From contig CM070577.1 in NCBI GenBank assembly GCA_036346355.1, positions 81,056,509 through 81,120,508 on the forward strand: 64,000 nucleotides of DNA. Reading direction: 5' to 3'. Below the pieces are notes generated by a model that saw nothing but the letters and a program-made list of their open reading frames with translations, was not told the origin of the DNA and did no database searches. Below, piece after piece: positions 1 through 11,477 of this stretch (its first letter is position 1; every line of letters begins with the position of its first letter). A program made the position numbers and the translations under genes. The stretch comes from Rhipidocladum racemiflorum (taxonomy: Eukaryota; Streptophyta; Magnoliopsida; Poales; Poaceae).

Positions 1-19
1 AAGGTGTGGGTGATCAATC

Positions 20-716
20 CTACTTGCAATCTGAGTTAAGTCCCTTCATGAAACGAGACTGCCTGGATTTATCCGTCGCTACATCCTCAGTGCGTAGCGT
101 GCTAGGCTGTGTGAACTTGTTCAGGTAGTCGACCACCGGCTGATTACCTTGCTTCTGCTCGAACTCCTCCTTCTTAAGGTCCATAATTCCTTCAGGCACG
201 TGATACTGCTTAATGCACCGTGTGAACTCCTCCCAAGTGATATCTTGAGGGTTCTCTGCGTGTACGAAGTTCTCCCACCATTCAAGTGTTTCCTTCCAAC
301 CGATGAGAAGCGTAAAGTACCTTCTCATTCCCTATGCATTGAGCTATGTGTAGCTTCCTCTCAATTGATCTTAACCAATCGTCGGCCTCCAACGGATTGG
401 CATTCCCAGAGAAAGTGGGTGGGTGAGTCCTCATGAACTCGACACCCTTGTATTCTCGGGCGTGGTCCCCGATTAACTTGATTAGCGATGGCCTCGAGCG
501 GTGACGTGCTGCATTTGTTGCATCATAGCATGCATCAATCGGTCTGAGCAGCAAGAAATGCTCCAAAATTCTGCACATCCAGGTGGCGGTCGGTGCTCCA
601 TCATTGGGGTTTTCTATTGGGCGAGATCCACTCCCATTGCTTCCAAAGTTCCCACGGTGTTCACCATCTGTTGATTGCTCTAGGTTTAGAGATGAGAGGG
701 AAACAAGAATAGACAA
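20..716 (-). pseudogene. gag of Tekay-type element 1, frameshifted
   Basis: Gag builds the retrotransposon's virus-like particle. The N-terminal part (716 down to 282) contains the segment FMRTHPPTFSGNANPLEADD followed by DWLRSIERKLH, typical of the start of the plant gypsy Retrotrans_gag region. A second frame (328 down to 20) continues it with WEEFTRCIKQYHVPEG and EEFEQKQGNQPVVDYLNKFT, the later part of the same domain. The two frames overlap at 282-328, so at least one frameshift separates them. Gag is the first main gene after the leader, as expected. The rest (zinc knuckle, protease) is beyond the left edge. The copy is not functional as it stands. Confidence 0.75.
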
Positions 717-1866
717 GTAATATGGAACTTATGCGGGGCGAAAGGGGTAACTTTAAGGTCCATCTTTATTATTAATAACTTGGTATGGCTGCTTACAATG
801 CCTAAGGGCCTTGCAACACATAATCGCACACTCGACAAACAAAGCAAATCCAAATCGAACTAACTCACGGAGTCTAACGCCTAAAGGGTGACTCTTTATT
901 TTATGACGTGACTCGGCGAAGGAGTCTCACTATAGAACCTAAGCTCACTCATCGAGAAAACCTCCACGGCCTGGTACGGGTCTTTGCGGCATAAGCGCGA
1001 AAGCGATCGCCATGTCCAAATGACTATGTCATCTGTGGTAGTCGAAGAAGCGTTGTCCTCATCGAGATCGACTCCTCTGGATCTGGCTCGTGTAGCTCAA
1101 TCTTGGCTCGGAGTGCAGTCCGTACAAAGTCATCTCCAACTCGTCAATCCTTCGTAGAAGGTGTGCCACATACTCTTGAGCTTCCCGCCATCTGTTCTTC
1201 TCTGTCGTGATCTCATGCGGGCCTTCAGAGCTCCTTGCTTGTATTATCTAGTACATCTTCCTGGGCGACGACGAATCGTGCCAACTGTGTAACCGTGGCA
1301 TCCTCATCCTGAATCGCCTTCGGGTCAAGAAGGTTATCGCTGCGCGGATGATAACGGAACACCGTGCTTTCCAACTCTCTGGCGTGGATACTGGTAATGT
1401 GCCGCATTGCTCGTCGTGAAACTTCTTGGATACCCATCTGCATTGTAGATCTTCTAGCAAGGTCACGATGTATCGGGCGATTGCACAGGCCCCTCTTCTG
1501 ACAGTACCTCAATCCTCACGTCACAAGCCTTGATCAATCCTCGCTTGTCCGATCACTTCCACTTGGTATTGGGGCTTCTCAAAATCTCCGAGAGTTTGTA
1601 GCATGTGCCAAAGTTCCGCGGCGTGACCAACTCCTAGATCAACGTAGTTGAACTCTTCCTCCATCTGTCACAAGAGTGCTTTTCGTAAGAACTCGGAATT
1701 TTTCGATCGTGACGAGGTAAGGGAAAATTTCAGCAAGAGGCAAGAAAAGAGAGAAGGGGATAAGTCGAGAGGTCATTTCTTGTCTTCACAAATTTTTAGC
1801 TTTAGAAAATAGGTTTTATCCTCACTACGACCATTCTAGCTTAGGGTTGAGCCTACGGTCAAGTAT
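717..1866 (-). other. Leader region of Tekay-type element 1 with a decayed extra coding stretch
   Basis: This 1.15 kb lies between the primer-binding site and gag. On the minus strand, short open stretches in shifting frames look like a broken protein: one starts near 1654 with MEEEFNYVDLGVGHAAELWH, and another near 1300 reads EDATVTQLARFVVAQEDVLD. I believe similar stretches occur upstream of gag in other grass gypsy elements, but this is from memory and I cannot assign a function. No intact gene is visible. Confidence 0.4.
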
Positions 1867-1878
1867 GGCTCGATACCA
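1867..1878 (-). other. Primer-binding site of Tekay-type element 1
   Basis: On the minus strand, four bases after the LTR end, the sequence is TGGTATCGAGCC. This is the initiator-methionine tRNA primer site (TGGTATCAGAGCC) with one A missing. It fixes the element as minus-strand and the neighbouring LTR as the 5' LTR. Confidence 0.75.
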
Positions 1879-1882
1879 CCTC

Positions 1883-4800
1883 TGTCGGGACCCCGAATTT
1901 GCAAATCCGGACCCTCTGTGTATTCAGCACTAGTCCAGGAACGCGCTAGTGCACACAGTCTTAACATCGGTATATATCACAATCATACCAAACGATACTA
2001 TCAAAGTACTTTATTTAAATAATCAAAAGGGTTACTCGACCTTATGGCCAAGTTACAAATATATGCCTTGCAAGGCAGAACTTATTAAAAGAGAAATAAT
2101 AGCAGCGGAAAATCAAATAAACTTCGTGGCGCCATCCAGTATACCACAGTGCAAATCGATCGGGCTCGCATCCCTAAGTAGACGGGTCCTCTTGGAGTTC
2201 CTCCTCAGAAACTGGCGTAGTCTCCTATTCACCTGGTTTTGTGTTGAGGCAAGGGTTAGTACTTTTTACTCAGCAAGTCAGGCAAAGAATTCAAGCTAAT
2301 ATACTATATGAATGGCTTGGTACAAAGGAATAGCTTAAGGTATATTTGCGTAAACTTGACATTTGACAAGTAATATAAGTAGATTCAAAAGCGATAAAAA
2401 CAAGTAAAGCATAAATAACTTTTCAAAAGTTTAAATAACATTTTCCCCCATCCTAAACCATATTTCCATCATCTTCTTTGTTAAACCAACCCAACTTCTC
2501 AAATCCAAGTTATTTTGAGAAAATCTAACCCTTGATCGTAATTCAGAGCATTGTCGATCAAGTGGACTCGGCTATTCAAATAGATTCTACACTCTGCAGA
2601 GGTTATGCTCTTTACCCAGAAGATACAATCCACTCACCTCGTCTTCCGTGAATCGCCATACAAGAGTATGCGAATGAGCGATCATAACAAAGCATTTTGG
2701 AAGCCTCAAACAACACAGGTGGTCCTCTAAGATGCGTGCTCTACACCATCCCTTCCCTTAGCCAAGGCGAAGTATGGGACCAACACACCGTTAGATGGGT
2801 ACCTGGCCACGACCACGATACGCTCCCCGTACAATCACACAAACGGTGTAATCGACACCACGAGGCTCCACAAGTGAGTCCTTAGCGACTTAGTCAACTA
2901 GGGCCGTCCCATTCCAGCCATGTGGTTGCAAGTATGACCCAGTTCAAAGGCTTGCAAGGTTAAGTCCTTAGAGTGACCAGGGCAAGACTACCCGAAAAAC
3001 CAAATCAACACTCCCAATGCCACACCGGCCCACCTGATTACTCTTGCCACATGCCCTGGCCGAAATCGTTTATCAAACCCCGCTTGATTACCATGCACCA
3101 CGTGCCATCAACATCACATGATACTTTTCCAAAACAGGTTCAATATATCATTAAGTCAATATTAACATTTAATTATCCAAAATCATGTCATGAGCACGAA
3201 GCGTGTCTAAGCAAAGATACTACAACGATCTAAACCCATGTTGGCAATTTAATAATGTCCAACTAGTAAACCACAACTAGGGTGACAAAGGGTCATGGCA
3301 CATACTTAAGTAATCAAGGTGTCATATATCAAATTGGTATTTATCTAACCCCTGTGTTTAAACAAAGTATCTTTCTAATTGAACTAGCATGCAATAGTTT
3401 AAATCAAAATAGATTTGAAATAGGATCAATATGGTCAAAGCACAACTTGCCTTCAAAAAGCACTTGCTCTTGGTCTTGAGTTGGATCCTGAGTCAATACT
3501 TCTCCTTGAATCCCTCGGCACTTCAACGTCTACTCGTAAAGCGTGCAAATAGCAAATACACAAATAAACACTATGCAAAAGATCCCAAAACTCCAAATAA
3601 AATCCATAAACAGAGAGAACATAATTTTCTGGATTTTTAGAAACTGGAATCGTCAAATTTGGAGTTAAACGCATAAAAGTTATGATTATTTAAAGTTTAA
3701 ATAATCAATTAAATAATATTACAGAGAAAAACTTTAGTCCAAAAATTAAATAAAATTCATATTTAGGTAGATCTTAATTTTATACAAATTTAGAAATTTG
3801 AATCGCTCAAATCGGAGTTGAAACGCATAAAAGTTATAAGCGTTTGAAGTTTGAATCTAAATTTGAAATCATTATTCGAATTAATAAATCATTTTCTTTT
3901 GGAAATTAATTATTGCGTCGGCATGGACACGTGGCAGCTCTGATTGGCTTTCTTGGCGTCGGCCGTCCATGGGCTCGGTCCATGCTCACCGGTCCACGGT
4001 GGACTCGGTCCACTCACGTGGATCGACATGTGGGCCCACTCGGTGACGCGTCATCGCCGACGTCGGCGAGGCTGGGCTCACTTACCGGCAGTGGGACCAA
4101 CGTGACGTCATGGGTGACGCGGCGCTGGCTGGGTTAGCCAGCATCGACATGCGGGCCCTCGACACGCGGGCGGCGTGTCGGCGTTACACGACGCCAGCTG
4201 CGTGCGGCCCGGCCGCGTCGGTCCAACTTCCCGACACGTGGCGCAATCTCGTCCGTTGGTTTGAAAATCAACGGCGGCGGATTAGATCCAGGGTTAACAC
4301 GTTGAAACTACTCGATGCTCGTGGGCGTTCGATCTAGATCGGACGGTCGGATCTAATCCTATAATCGCATCGCTACAAAGACGTGGCGATTGTGAACCGC
4401 TGGATCTTGATCCAGCGGTCGAGATCTGTCGGGTTTCTAGGGTTTGGGAAACACGTGAACTCACCGCTGCCGGCCGTCGATCTGGATCCAACGGCACGGC
4501 TCGTGGACGGCGATGGCACGCGGCGGCGCTGGCTTGACCGGAGACGGGGACCACGACCTTGCCGTCGGCGTTTACGCGCGCTCCGGCCGGCGAGGGGTAC
4601 TCAACGCTGCCTCGCCTTGGGGAATCCGGATCCGGCTTGATGACGGAGGACGACGGACGGCAGCAATATCGGCGTTTAATCGCGGCGGAACAGACTTCCA
4701 ACTCCGGCGAGCAATAACGGCGAGACGGTGGGGATCCTAGCGGCGCGAGCTAGGGTTTCGGACCCGGCGTGGGATGGCGATCCTCGGGGTATGCCCCGGG

Positions 4801-5410
4801 CATTAAATAGCCTCGGCGTCCGTGCAGAAAACGGAGACCTAGCTCTCCACGGCGGCGGACACGGCGGCGGAGTCCAGCTCGGACTCGGGCGGAGACGATG
4901 AAATCGTGGCCGTCCACGTGGCACAACCAACGGCCACGATCGGGCGGCGACGGTCCGGCCCGACACGGCTGTCAGTGCAGGTTTGGACGGATCTCAGCCG
5001 TTGGATCTTGATCCAACGGTTGGGATTGATTAGGGTTAGGAGTGGGTTCGGTCGAGTCAACTGGCTTGGGTCGGACTCGAGTCCGACTCGGTCGGATGAA
5101 CAGTACTTGACCCGAGTTGGATTTTCCAGCGAATTAATATTTAAAATAATTCCCAGTAATTCATTTAATTCATTAAAAATAGCAAATGACTCAGAAAAAT
5201 TCCAGAAAAATTCTGGAAAATATTTTGGATCATTTTGGACTCAAATAAAATATTTCCAACAAAAATTTATTTGCAAATTTAAATTCTTTAATTATTTCAA
5301 AATGGAATAAATTCCAAATAAATCCAAATAAATTCCAGAAAATTCCAAAAATTCACCAAAGTGCCAAATCACACATGAATTTAAGAAAAGCAAAATTTTG
5401 GGGTGTTACA
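1883..5410 (-). repeat. 5' LTR of Tekay-type element 1 (3.5 kb)
   Basis: Bounded by TGTCGGGACC at 1883 and GGGGTGTTACA ending at 5410 on the plus strand, so TG...CA in element orientation. Both ends and much of the interior match the LTR at 59753-63164, with clear divergence. The primer-binding site lies just outside the left end. The long plus-strand open frames in the GC-rich part (about 3.9-5.1 kb) are not genes. Confidence 0.82.
4802..4810 (-). promoter_or_regulatory. Candidate TATA box of the Tekay-type 5' LTR
   Basis: The minus strand reads CTATTTAAT about 600 bases into the LTR. The second LTR has a better TATAAAA at the equivalent place (62628-62634). The matching position supports an LTR promoter, decayed here. 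Confidence 0.4.
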
Positions 5411-5793
5411 CTGCCCCAACCCGGAGACTCCGGACTCCAGTCCGGATACTCCGGCCCAACCCGGACACTCCGGACAAAATGTCCAGAGACTCCGGGCTAA
5501 TCCGGAGAGTCCGGATAGAATACCGGATACTCCGGGTTCCCCAGCTCGGTTAGAAGAGAGGGAATTCCCACGATGAATCAAGGAATTTGGCGGAACGAGA
5601 GGGGGAACGAGACCCTAAGATGTCAACTTGATATATGACCAGCGAACAATCAATCAATCAGACTATGGTCACATAGCAATGACAAGATCGTAGGATCAAG
5701 AGCAAAAAAACATAGAATAAATTCAGAGAAAAAAAAAGATGAATAAGTTTTTGAAATCCATTTTTCATTCACCAACCAATATGTGAGCACTTA
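5411..5793 (-). other. 3' non-coding remnant of the SIRE-type element
   Basis: This stretch lies between the pol stop and the Tekay LTR junction. It holds a cluster of CCGGA palindromes (5421-5537) and then AT-rich sequence. No gene, LTR start or clear polypurine tract is visible. Confidence 0.5.
5421..5537. repeat. CCGGA palindrome cluster, 3' region of SIRE-type element
   Basis: Repeats of the type CCGGAGACTCCGG, each nearly self-complementary, separated by short spacers. The same motif recurs at 7529-7603, 11401-11477 and 12164-12331, all within this one element. Confidence 0.8.
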
Positions 5794-8700
5794 TCAAGCC
5801 ACATTACGAGAATCTAGAATATTTAGACCACTTCTCAATTCACAGAATCTTTTCTCATCAAGGGGCTTGGTAAAAATATCGGCTAATTGGTCATTTGTAC
5901 TCACATGTTGGATATCAATTTCGCCTTTGGTTGCGTGATCTCTTAGGAAATGATGGCGAATATCTATGTGTTTTGTACGGGAGTGTTGGACAGGATTGTT
6001 GGCAATTTTTATGGCACTCTCATTGTCACACAATAGTGGAACACTTTTATAGGTTAGGCCATAATCACTCAAGGTTTGTCTCATCCAAAGTAATTGGGCA
6101 CAACAACTCCCGGCAGCTATGTATTCAAATTTTCTCAAAGGATAGGGCTACGGAATTTTGTTTCTTGGAAGACCACGAGACTAGAGACCTACCCAAGAAT
6201 TGGCAAGTCCCCGAGGTACTCTTCCTATCCACTTTACAGCCGGCATAATCCGCATCGGAATAGCCAACTAGCTCAAAGTGGCACTAAGTATCTTAAGATT
6301 CTCTTAACGGCCACCAAGTGGCACTCTTTTGGAGCGGCTTGAAAACGTGCACACATACAAACGCTAAGCATGATATCGGGCCTAGATGCACAAAGATAAA
6401 GGAGAGAACCGATCATCGAACGATATACCTTTTGGATGACCGGTTTACCTTCTTTGTCGAGGTCTAGATGCCCGTTGGCCTGCATAGGCGTCTTTATAGG
6501 CTTGGCATCCTCCATTCCGAACTTCTTGAGCATGTCCTTGATGTACTTGGTTTGGCAAATGAAAGTTCCTTCCTTGAGTTGTTTGACTTGAAATCCGAGG
6601 AAGAACTTCAACTCTCCCATCATGGACATCTCGAATCTTTTAGTCATCATCTTACTAAACTCTTTACACAAATGTTCATTAGTAGATCCAAATATAATGT
6701 CATCGACATATATTTGGCATACAAATAAATCATTATCAATATGTTTAGTAAAGAGAGTAGGATCGGCCTTTCCGACTACAAAACCTTGTCCGAGAAGAAA
6801 ATCTCGTAGACATTCGAACCATGCCCTTGGTGCTTGCTTAAGTCCATAAAGGGCTTTGTGTAGATAATAGACATGGTCCGGGTACTTTGGATCTTCAAAG
6901 CCTGGTGGTTGCTCGACATAGACCATCTCGTAGAGAGGTCCATTTAGGAAGGCGCTTTTGACATCCATTTGGTACAGCTTAAAATCATGGTGAGTAGCAA
7001 AGGCAAGTAATATTCTAATAGATTCAAGCCTAGCTACTAGAGCATAAGTTTCATCAAAATCCAAACCTTCGATTTGAGTGTACCCTTGAGCAACCAATCG
7101 AGCTTTGTTCCTTGTCACGATTCCATTCTCATCTTGCTTGTTCCGGAAGACCCATTTTGTCCCGATTACATTTTGATTTGGTCTTTCGACAAGCTCCCAC
7201 ACTTGATTTCTCTTGAAATTGTTGAGCCCCTCTTGCATGGCCATCACCCAATCCGGATCATCAAGTGCTTCTTCTACCTTAAGAGGCTCAAGAGAAGACA
7301 CAAACGAGTAAAATTCACAAAAATTTGCAACTCGAGATCTAGTAGATACTCCCTTGTGAATATCTCCGAGAATGTTGTCAACCGGATGATCTCGTTGAAT
7401 ACTTTGATGAACTCTTGGGTGCGGTACAGTTGAATTTGGAGCTTGGATGGGTTCTTCATCTTGGGAAGCGTTCGAACCATCTTGGGCTTGTTTGGACGAG
7501 GAGGGAACATCACCTGAGCCTGACCCATCCGGAGACTCCGGTATATGACCCGGAGACTCCGGATCAATCTGGACACTCCGGGTTTCAGGCCGGACACTCC
7601 GGGTTGGGGTGCTCGGGTGAGATTCCAGATTTTGAGGTCTTACCTCCCCAATTGTCATTTTCTTGATAGCTTCACATGGTGGTTCTTCCCTGTCAATCAC
7701 GCCATGATCAACTTGTTCTACTTGAGAACCGTTAGTCTCATCAAAAGTCACGTCACGCAAGATTTCAAAGACACCGGTGGTATTGTTGAAAACTCGGTAC
7801 GCGTAAGAATTAGTTCCATAACCAAGTAAGAAACCTTCATCTACTTTAGGAGCAAATTTAGAAGACTTAGCCTTTTTGTTAAGGATATAGCATTTACTCC
7901 CAAAGACTCGAAAGTAGGAGACATTTGGTTTCTTGCCGGTGAGCAATTCGTACGCCATCTTCTTCAAGATCTTGTGGAGGTAGAGGTGGTTGGAGCTGTG
8001 GCATGCGGTATTGATGGCTTCCGCCCAAAAGCTATCAGAAACCTTGTACTCGTCAAGCATCGTCAGCGCCATCTCAATGAGGGTTCGATTCTTCCTCTCG
8101 GCCACCCCATTTTGTTGAGGAGAATAGGGAGCCGAGAATTCATGCTTCATTCCTTCATCATCGAGAAATTCATCCACGCCAATGTTCTTGAACTCGGTGC
8201 CGTTGTCGCTCCGAATTCTCTTGATCTTCACTTCAAACTCATTTTGAGCTCTTCTCATGAACTTCTTTAGTGATACTTGGACTTCACTTTTGTCATGCAG
8301 GAAAAACACCCAAGTGAATCGAGAAAAGTCATCAACAATAACTAAACCATACTTACTTCCCCCGATGCTTATGTAAGCTACGGGACCAAATAAATCCATG
8401 TGGAGCATTTCCAACGGTCTTGAGGTCATCATCACATTCTTGGCGGGATGGGAGGCACCAACTTGCTTGCCCGCTTGACAAGCGCTACAAACCCTATCTT
8501 TCTCAAAGACAACATTAGTTAGTCCAAGAATGTGGTTGCCTTTAATGAGTTTGTGAAGGTTCCTCATACCGACATGGGCTAGTCGGCGATGCCATAGCCA
8601 ACCCATACTAGATTTAGCCATTAAACACGTTTCAAGATTAAGTCTATCCGTATTGAAGTCTACGAGATAGAGCTTACCCTTCAAACGCCTTTTAAAGGCT

Positions 8701-8987
8701 ATTGAACCATCAAGCCTCTTAATGACTTCCACACCCTTTTCATTAAACAAACAATTGTAGCCCGCTTCACACAATTGTGCAACGGACAACAAATTGTAGC
8801 TTAATGATTCGACAAGTAAAACATTACTTAAATGGAAATCATTAGAGATAGAGATTTTACCCAAACCAATTACTTCTCCTTTTCCATTGTCTCCAAAGAC
8901 AATACTTTCGCTATTTGATCCATTTACATCCAAGTGTGCGAACATTGCCTTTTCTCCGGTCATATGATGCGTGCAACCGCTATCCAA
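5794..8987 (-). pseudogene. SIRE-type copia pol polyprotein, frameshifted at the RNase H end
   Basis: Pol cuts the polyprotein, copies the RNA and inserts the DNA. The 904-residue main frame (8987 to 6273) begins at a protease motif (DSGCTHHMTG). It then has the pre-integrase zinc region (WHRRLAHVGMRNLHKL...CSACQAGK). The integrase DDE residues are in MDLFGP, RSDNGTEF and NGVAERKN. The copia reverse transcriptase follows (ARLVAQGYTQ, YQMDVKSAFLNG, YVDDIIFGS). The frame breaks near 6273. RNase H continues in another frame (VGYSDADYAG, VSWSSKKQ, about 6270-6150) and then from 6138 to 5794 (CDNESAIKIANNP, TKHIDIRHHF, ADIFTKPLD). At least two frameshifts therefore separate RNase H pieces that are otherwise well kept. 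A CCGGA palindrome cluster lies inside the linker between integrase and reverse transcriptase. Confidence 0.9.
7529..7603. repeat. CCGGA palindrome cluster inside SIRE-type pol
   Basis: Several CCGGA...TCCGG units lie in the integrase-reverse transcriptase linker and keep the frame open, coding for proline/serine/glutamate-rich sequence (DPESPGHIPESPD). The motif matches the clusters in the LTR and 3' region. Confidence 0.8.
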
Positions 8988-9031
8988 AATCCAACTTGTT
9001 CCACCGGAGATATAGGCCTACAAAAATATAT

Positions 9032-11257
9032 TTAGTTTTTGCTCTTTGGTACCCAAACTTGGTTAGGTCCACACACATTAGTAACTAGAGATTTTGGGAC
9101 CCAAATGGTGCGAACAATAGGAGCATTCTTTGGCTTATGCCCAATATGACAAGCAACTACACGACCAAAGTTAGTCTTCTTAAGAACATATGAAGCAAAG
9201 AACTCGGAGTGAGCCTTGTGCTTGGATGTTCCTTCGCCTTTCACAAAGTGGATAGGCTTGCTTAAAGGAGCAACAACAATGTTGCTCTTTTTGCCCTTTG
9301 GCGGAACATACCCAAGCCCTTGCCTCTTAGGATTACCTTGGCGCTTACCGAGATACTCCTCTAAACCCTTGCTTGCCTTGTAGGACTTTTGAAATCCATC
9401 TTCAAGCATCCCCTTAAGCTTCTCATTTTCATGAGCCAAGACTTTCAAAGTCTCACGGTTAGTAGCACAAGTAGCAACATCAACATTATAGCATCTAGCG
9501 CAACCGTTGCTCGTTGAGGGTAATGAAATATTGGAATTGTTGGTTGAGGTAGAAGCTTTATTCGAGAGATCAACAAGCTTCACTTCAAGAGCCTTGCACG
9601 CATCCTTTGCTTTTGCAAGTTGCTCTAAGAGTGAAGCATTGGTGATCTCAAGACTAAGTGCTTCATTTTTGGTCAAATTTGAGCTTTTGACCAACTCCTC
9701 ATTTTTCTTCTTTTCAAAGGCTAAGCTCTTCTCTAGCTCAAGGTTCTTCTCCTTTTCAAAAATAAGGAGATCTTCTTGAGCTTCGAGAATAGCTTCCTTT
9801 TGCTCAACAACCTCCTCCAATCTTTCAATATCCTTAAGTAGCAAGTCTAATTTTTTAACATCAAAATCATCCATAGACTTAAATGCTACTTCTTCCTCAT
9901 CACTACCATCATCGCAATCATCTAAGCTATAATCAACAATGGAATGAATAGTGCTCTTAGATGATACCTTGTGCCCCTTTGCCATAAGGCACATTGGAGC
10001 ATCTTCATCTCCGTCGCTCAAGTTGTCGAATAGGCTCTTCGACTTTGTCGGTGGAGTAGCGATGGCGACAGTGGCAAGTCCTCCTTCATTGTCGGAGTTG
10101 GACTCGGACTCGGACTCGGAGTCGGAGTCGGAGTTCCACTCCTTGCCGATGTATGCGTGACCCTTGCCCTTGTACTTCTTGCTCTTGTCCTTGTCCTTCT
10201 TGCGGTACTTGTCTTTCTTGTATGGCTTCTCTTCCTTCTTTTCTTTGTGTGGGCACTCGGCAATGAAGTGACCGGGTTCCCCACACTCATAGCACTTTCT
10301 TGAAGAGTGCCTTCCTCTTGACTTGTTGCCGAAGCTCTTGGAATGGCTTCCCGGCTTGTATCCTTTCTTCTTCAAGAACTTGTTGAATCTTCTAACAAGA
10401 AGGGCCATGTCTTCATTTGTGAGTGGCCCATTTGATTCTTCTTCATCGCTTGAGCTTTCTTCCACTTCTTGAGCCACTTTGACGGCCTTCAAAGCGATGC
10501 CCTTCTTCTTGCCGGACTTGAGCTCTTCCACTACCTCCGCTTCTTTGACCATCATCTCATCCGTCATCAACCGGCCAATCACATCATGAGGAGTGAGGGT
10601 GTCGAAGTTTGGCCGGTCGCGGATGAGTTGCACAAGGTTGCGGTTGGTGGGGGTGATCACTCGGAGGATGATCTTGACAATAGCTTTGTCGGTGAGCTCG
10701 GTGCTTCCAAGTCCTTTGGCTTGATTTACTAGCAACATCAAGCGATCAAACATCTTTGTGTAAGATTCTCCTTCTTCTAGTGTGAATCGGCTCAATTCTC
10801 CAATGATGAGCTCTATCTTCGATTCACGGACACTTGACACTCCTTCATGAGTTACCATTAACCTTTCCCAAATATCCTTGGCATTATCAAGGCCATCAAC
10901 TCGGTTGAACTCGGAGTCCCTCAAGACATTGAACAAGGCATTGACGGCCAAGTCGTTGAAGTGTTGAGCTTTGTCTTCTTCGGAGGTGAGATTGTTGGGA
11001 TTTGCGGGCTTGAAACCTGTTTCAACAATCTTCCAAATGCAAGGATGAAGTGATCTCAAATGCATCTTCATCTTGTGTTTCCATGCCGCATAGCGAGTGC
11101 CATCGAAATGAGGCGCTCGTCCGGACGAGACGGAAACATAAGATGAGGAGTTTGAGACTCTAAAAGAGGAATAATCTAAAGGAATTGCAACCCCTATACC
11201 GGAACCCGTGGCCTTGTCTTGGGCATGGGTTTCGGTAACTTTCTCTATTTCCGACAT
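9032..11257 (-). CDS. SIRE-type copia Gag polyprotein (741 residues, intact)
   Basis: Structural capsid protein of the retrotransposon, an intact frame of 741 residues. The N-terminal third is the copia gag domain, with FDGTRYAAWKHKMKMHL and later KDIWERLMVTHEGVSSVRES. A CCHC zinc knuckle (CYECGEPGHFIAEC) lies near residue 320, followed by lysine-rich and acidic stretches including a simple Ser/Asp/Glu run coded by a GACTCG-type microsatellite. A long coiled coil of Glu/Lys/Leu follows (about residues 470-600), and the tail contains the repeated phrase WVPKS. The start is the first ATG after the primer site. The frame stops (TAA) just before pol, which begins in a different frame, so Gag and Pol are not one continuous frame here. 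Confidence 0.9.
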   Translation of the reverse strand: MSEIEKVTETHAQDKATGSGIGVAIPLDYSSFRVSNSSSYVSVSSGRAPHFDGTRYAAWKHKMKMHLRSLHPCIWKIVETGFKPANPNNLTSEEDKAQHFNDLAVNALFNVLRDSEFNRVDGLDNAKDIWERLMVTHEGVSSVRESKIELIIGELSRFTLEEGESYTKMFDRLMLLVNQAKGLGSTELTDKAIVKIILRVITPTNRNLVQLIRDRPNFDTLTPHDVIGRLMTDEMMVKEAEVVEELKSGKKKGIALKAVKVAQEVEESSSDEEESNGPLTNEDMALLVRRFNKFLKKKGYKPGSHSKSFGNKSRGRHSSRKCYECGEPGHFIAECPHKEKKEEKPYKKDKYRKKDKDKSKKYKGKGHAYIGKEWNSDSDSESESESNSDNEGGLATVAIATPPTKSKSLFDNLSDGDEDAPMCLMAKGHKVSSKSTIHSIVDYSLDDCDDGSDEEEVAFKSMDDFDVKKLDLLLKDIERLEEVVEQKEAILEAQEDLLIFEKEKNLELEKSLAFEKKKNEELVKSSNLTKNEALSLEITNASLLEQLAKAKDACKALEVKLVDLSNKASTSTNNSNISLPSTSNGCARCYNVDVATCATNRETLKVLAHENEKLKGMLEDGFQKSYKASKGLEEYLGKRQGNPKRQGLGYVPPKGKKSNIVVAPLSKPIHFVKGEGTSKHKAHSEFFASYVLKKTNFGRVVACHIGHKPKNAPIVRTIWVPKSLVTNVCGPNQVWVPKSKN

Positions 11258-11298
11258 CTTTGATTCTCGAAGCGGTTAAGCCAAAATAAAGGAGATTT

Positions 11299-11311
11299 GG
11301 CTCTGATACCA
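11299..11311 (-). other. Primer-binding site of the SIRE-type element
   Basis: The minus strand reads TGGTATCAGAGCC, the exact initiator-Met tRNA primer site, two bases from the LTR end at 11314. Confidence 0.93.
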
Positions 11312-11400
11312 ATTGAAAGGACCAACGATGTCGCCTAGAGGGGGGGTGAATAGGCGAATTAAAAAATCGCAGCGGAATTAAAACTGGCCGAACTGGTCAA

Positions 11401-11477
11401 TCCGGAGTCTCCGGGTATTTGGTCCGGAGTCTCCGGCTTGTCCGGAGTGTCCGGTATTATATCCGGATACTCCGGAT
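11401..11477. repeat. CCGGA palindrome cluster A in the SIRE-type LTR
   Basis: Units such as TCCGGAGTCTCCGG near the inner end of the LTR, the same motif as in pol and the 3' region. Confidence 0.8.

Larger units (their letters stand above)
1..5410 (-). mobile_element. Tekay/Del-type Ty3-gypsy element 1 (5' part: LTR, leader, gag)
   Basis: The 5' part of an LTR retrotransposon on the minus strand. Reading right to left it has a long LTR (5410 to 1883), a primer-binding site next to the LTR, about 1.1 kb of leader, and gag, which runs off the window at position 1. The LTR is the same family as the one at 59753-63164, which directly follows an integrase with a C-terminal chromodomain. That places both elements in the chromovirus Tekay/Del group, known for long LTRs. 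The right end at 5410 abuts sequence like the SIRE copia element, so this element probably inserted into the 3' region of that element. Pol and the 3' LTR would lie to the left, outside the window. The assignment of this copy rests on LTR similarity and gag. Confidence 0.8.

Noticed and set aside
3900..5060. Several overlapping open frames on both strands in GC-rich sequence
   Set aside because: They lie in the Tekay-type LTR, match no family, and the second LTR copy does not keep the frames.
10018..10290. Arg/Thr-rich and Ser/Asp-rich alternative frames
   Set aside because: Shadow frames of the Ser/Asp/Glu microsatellite in the intact gag on the same strand or opposite strand.
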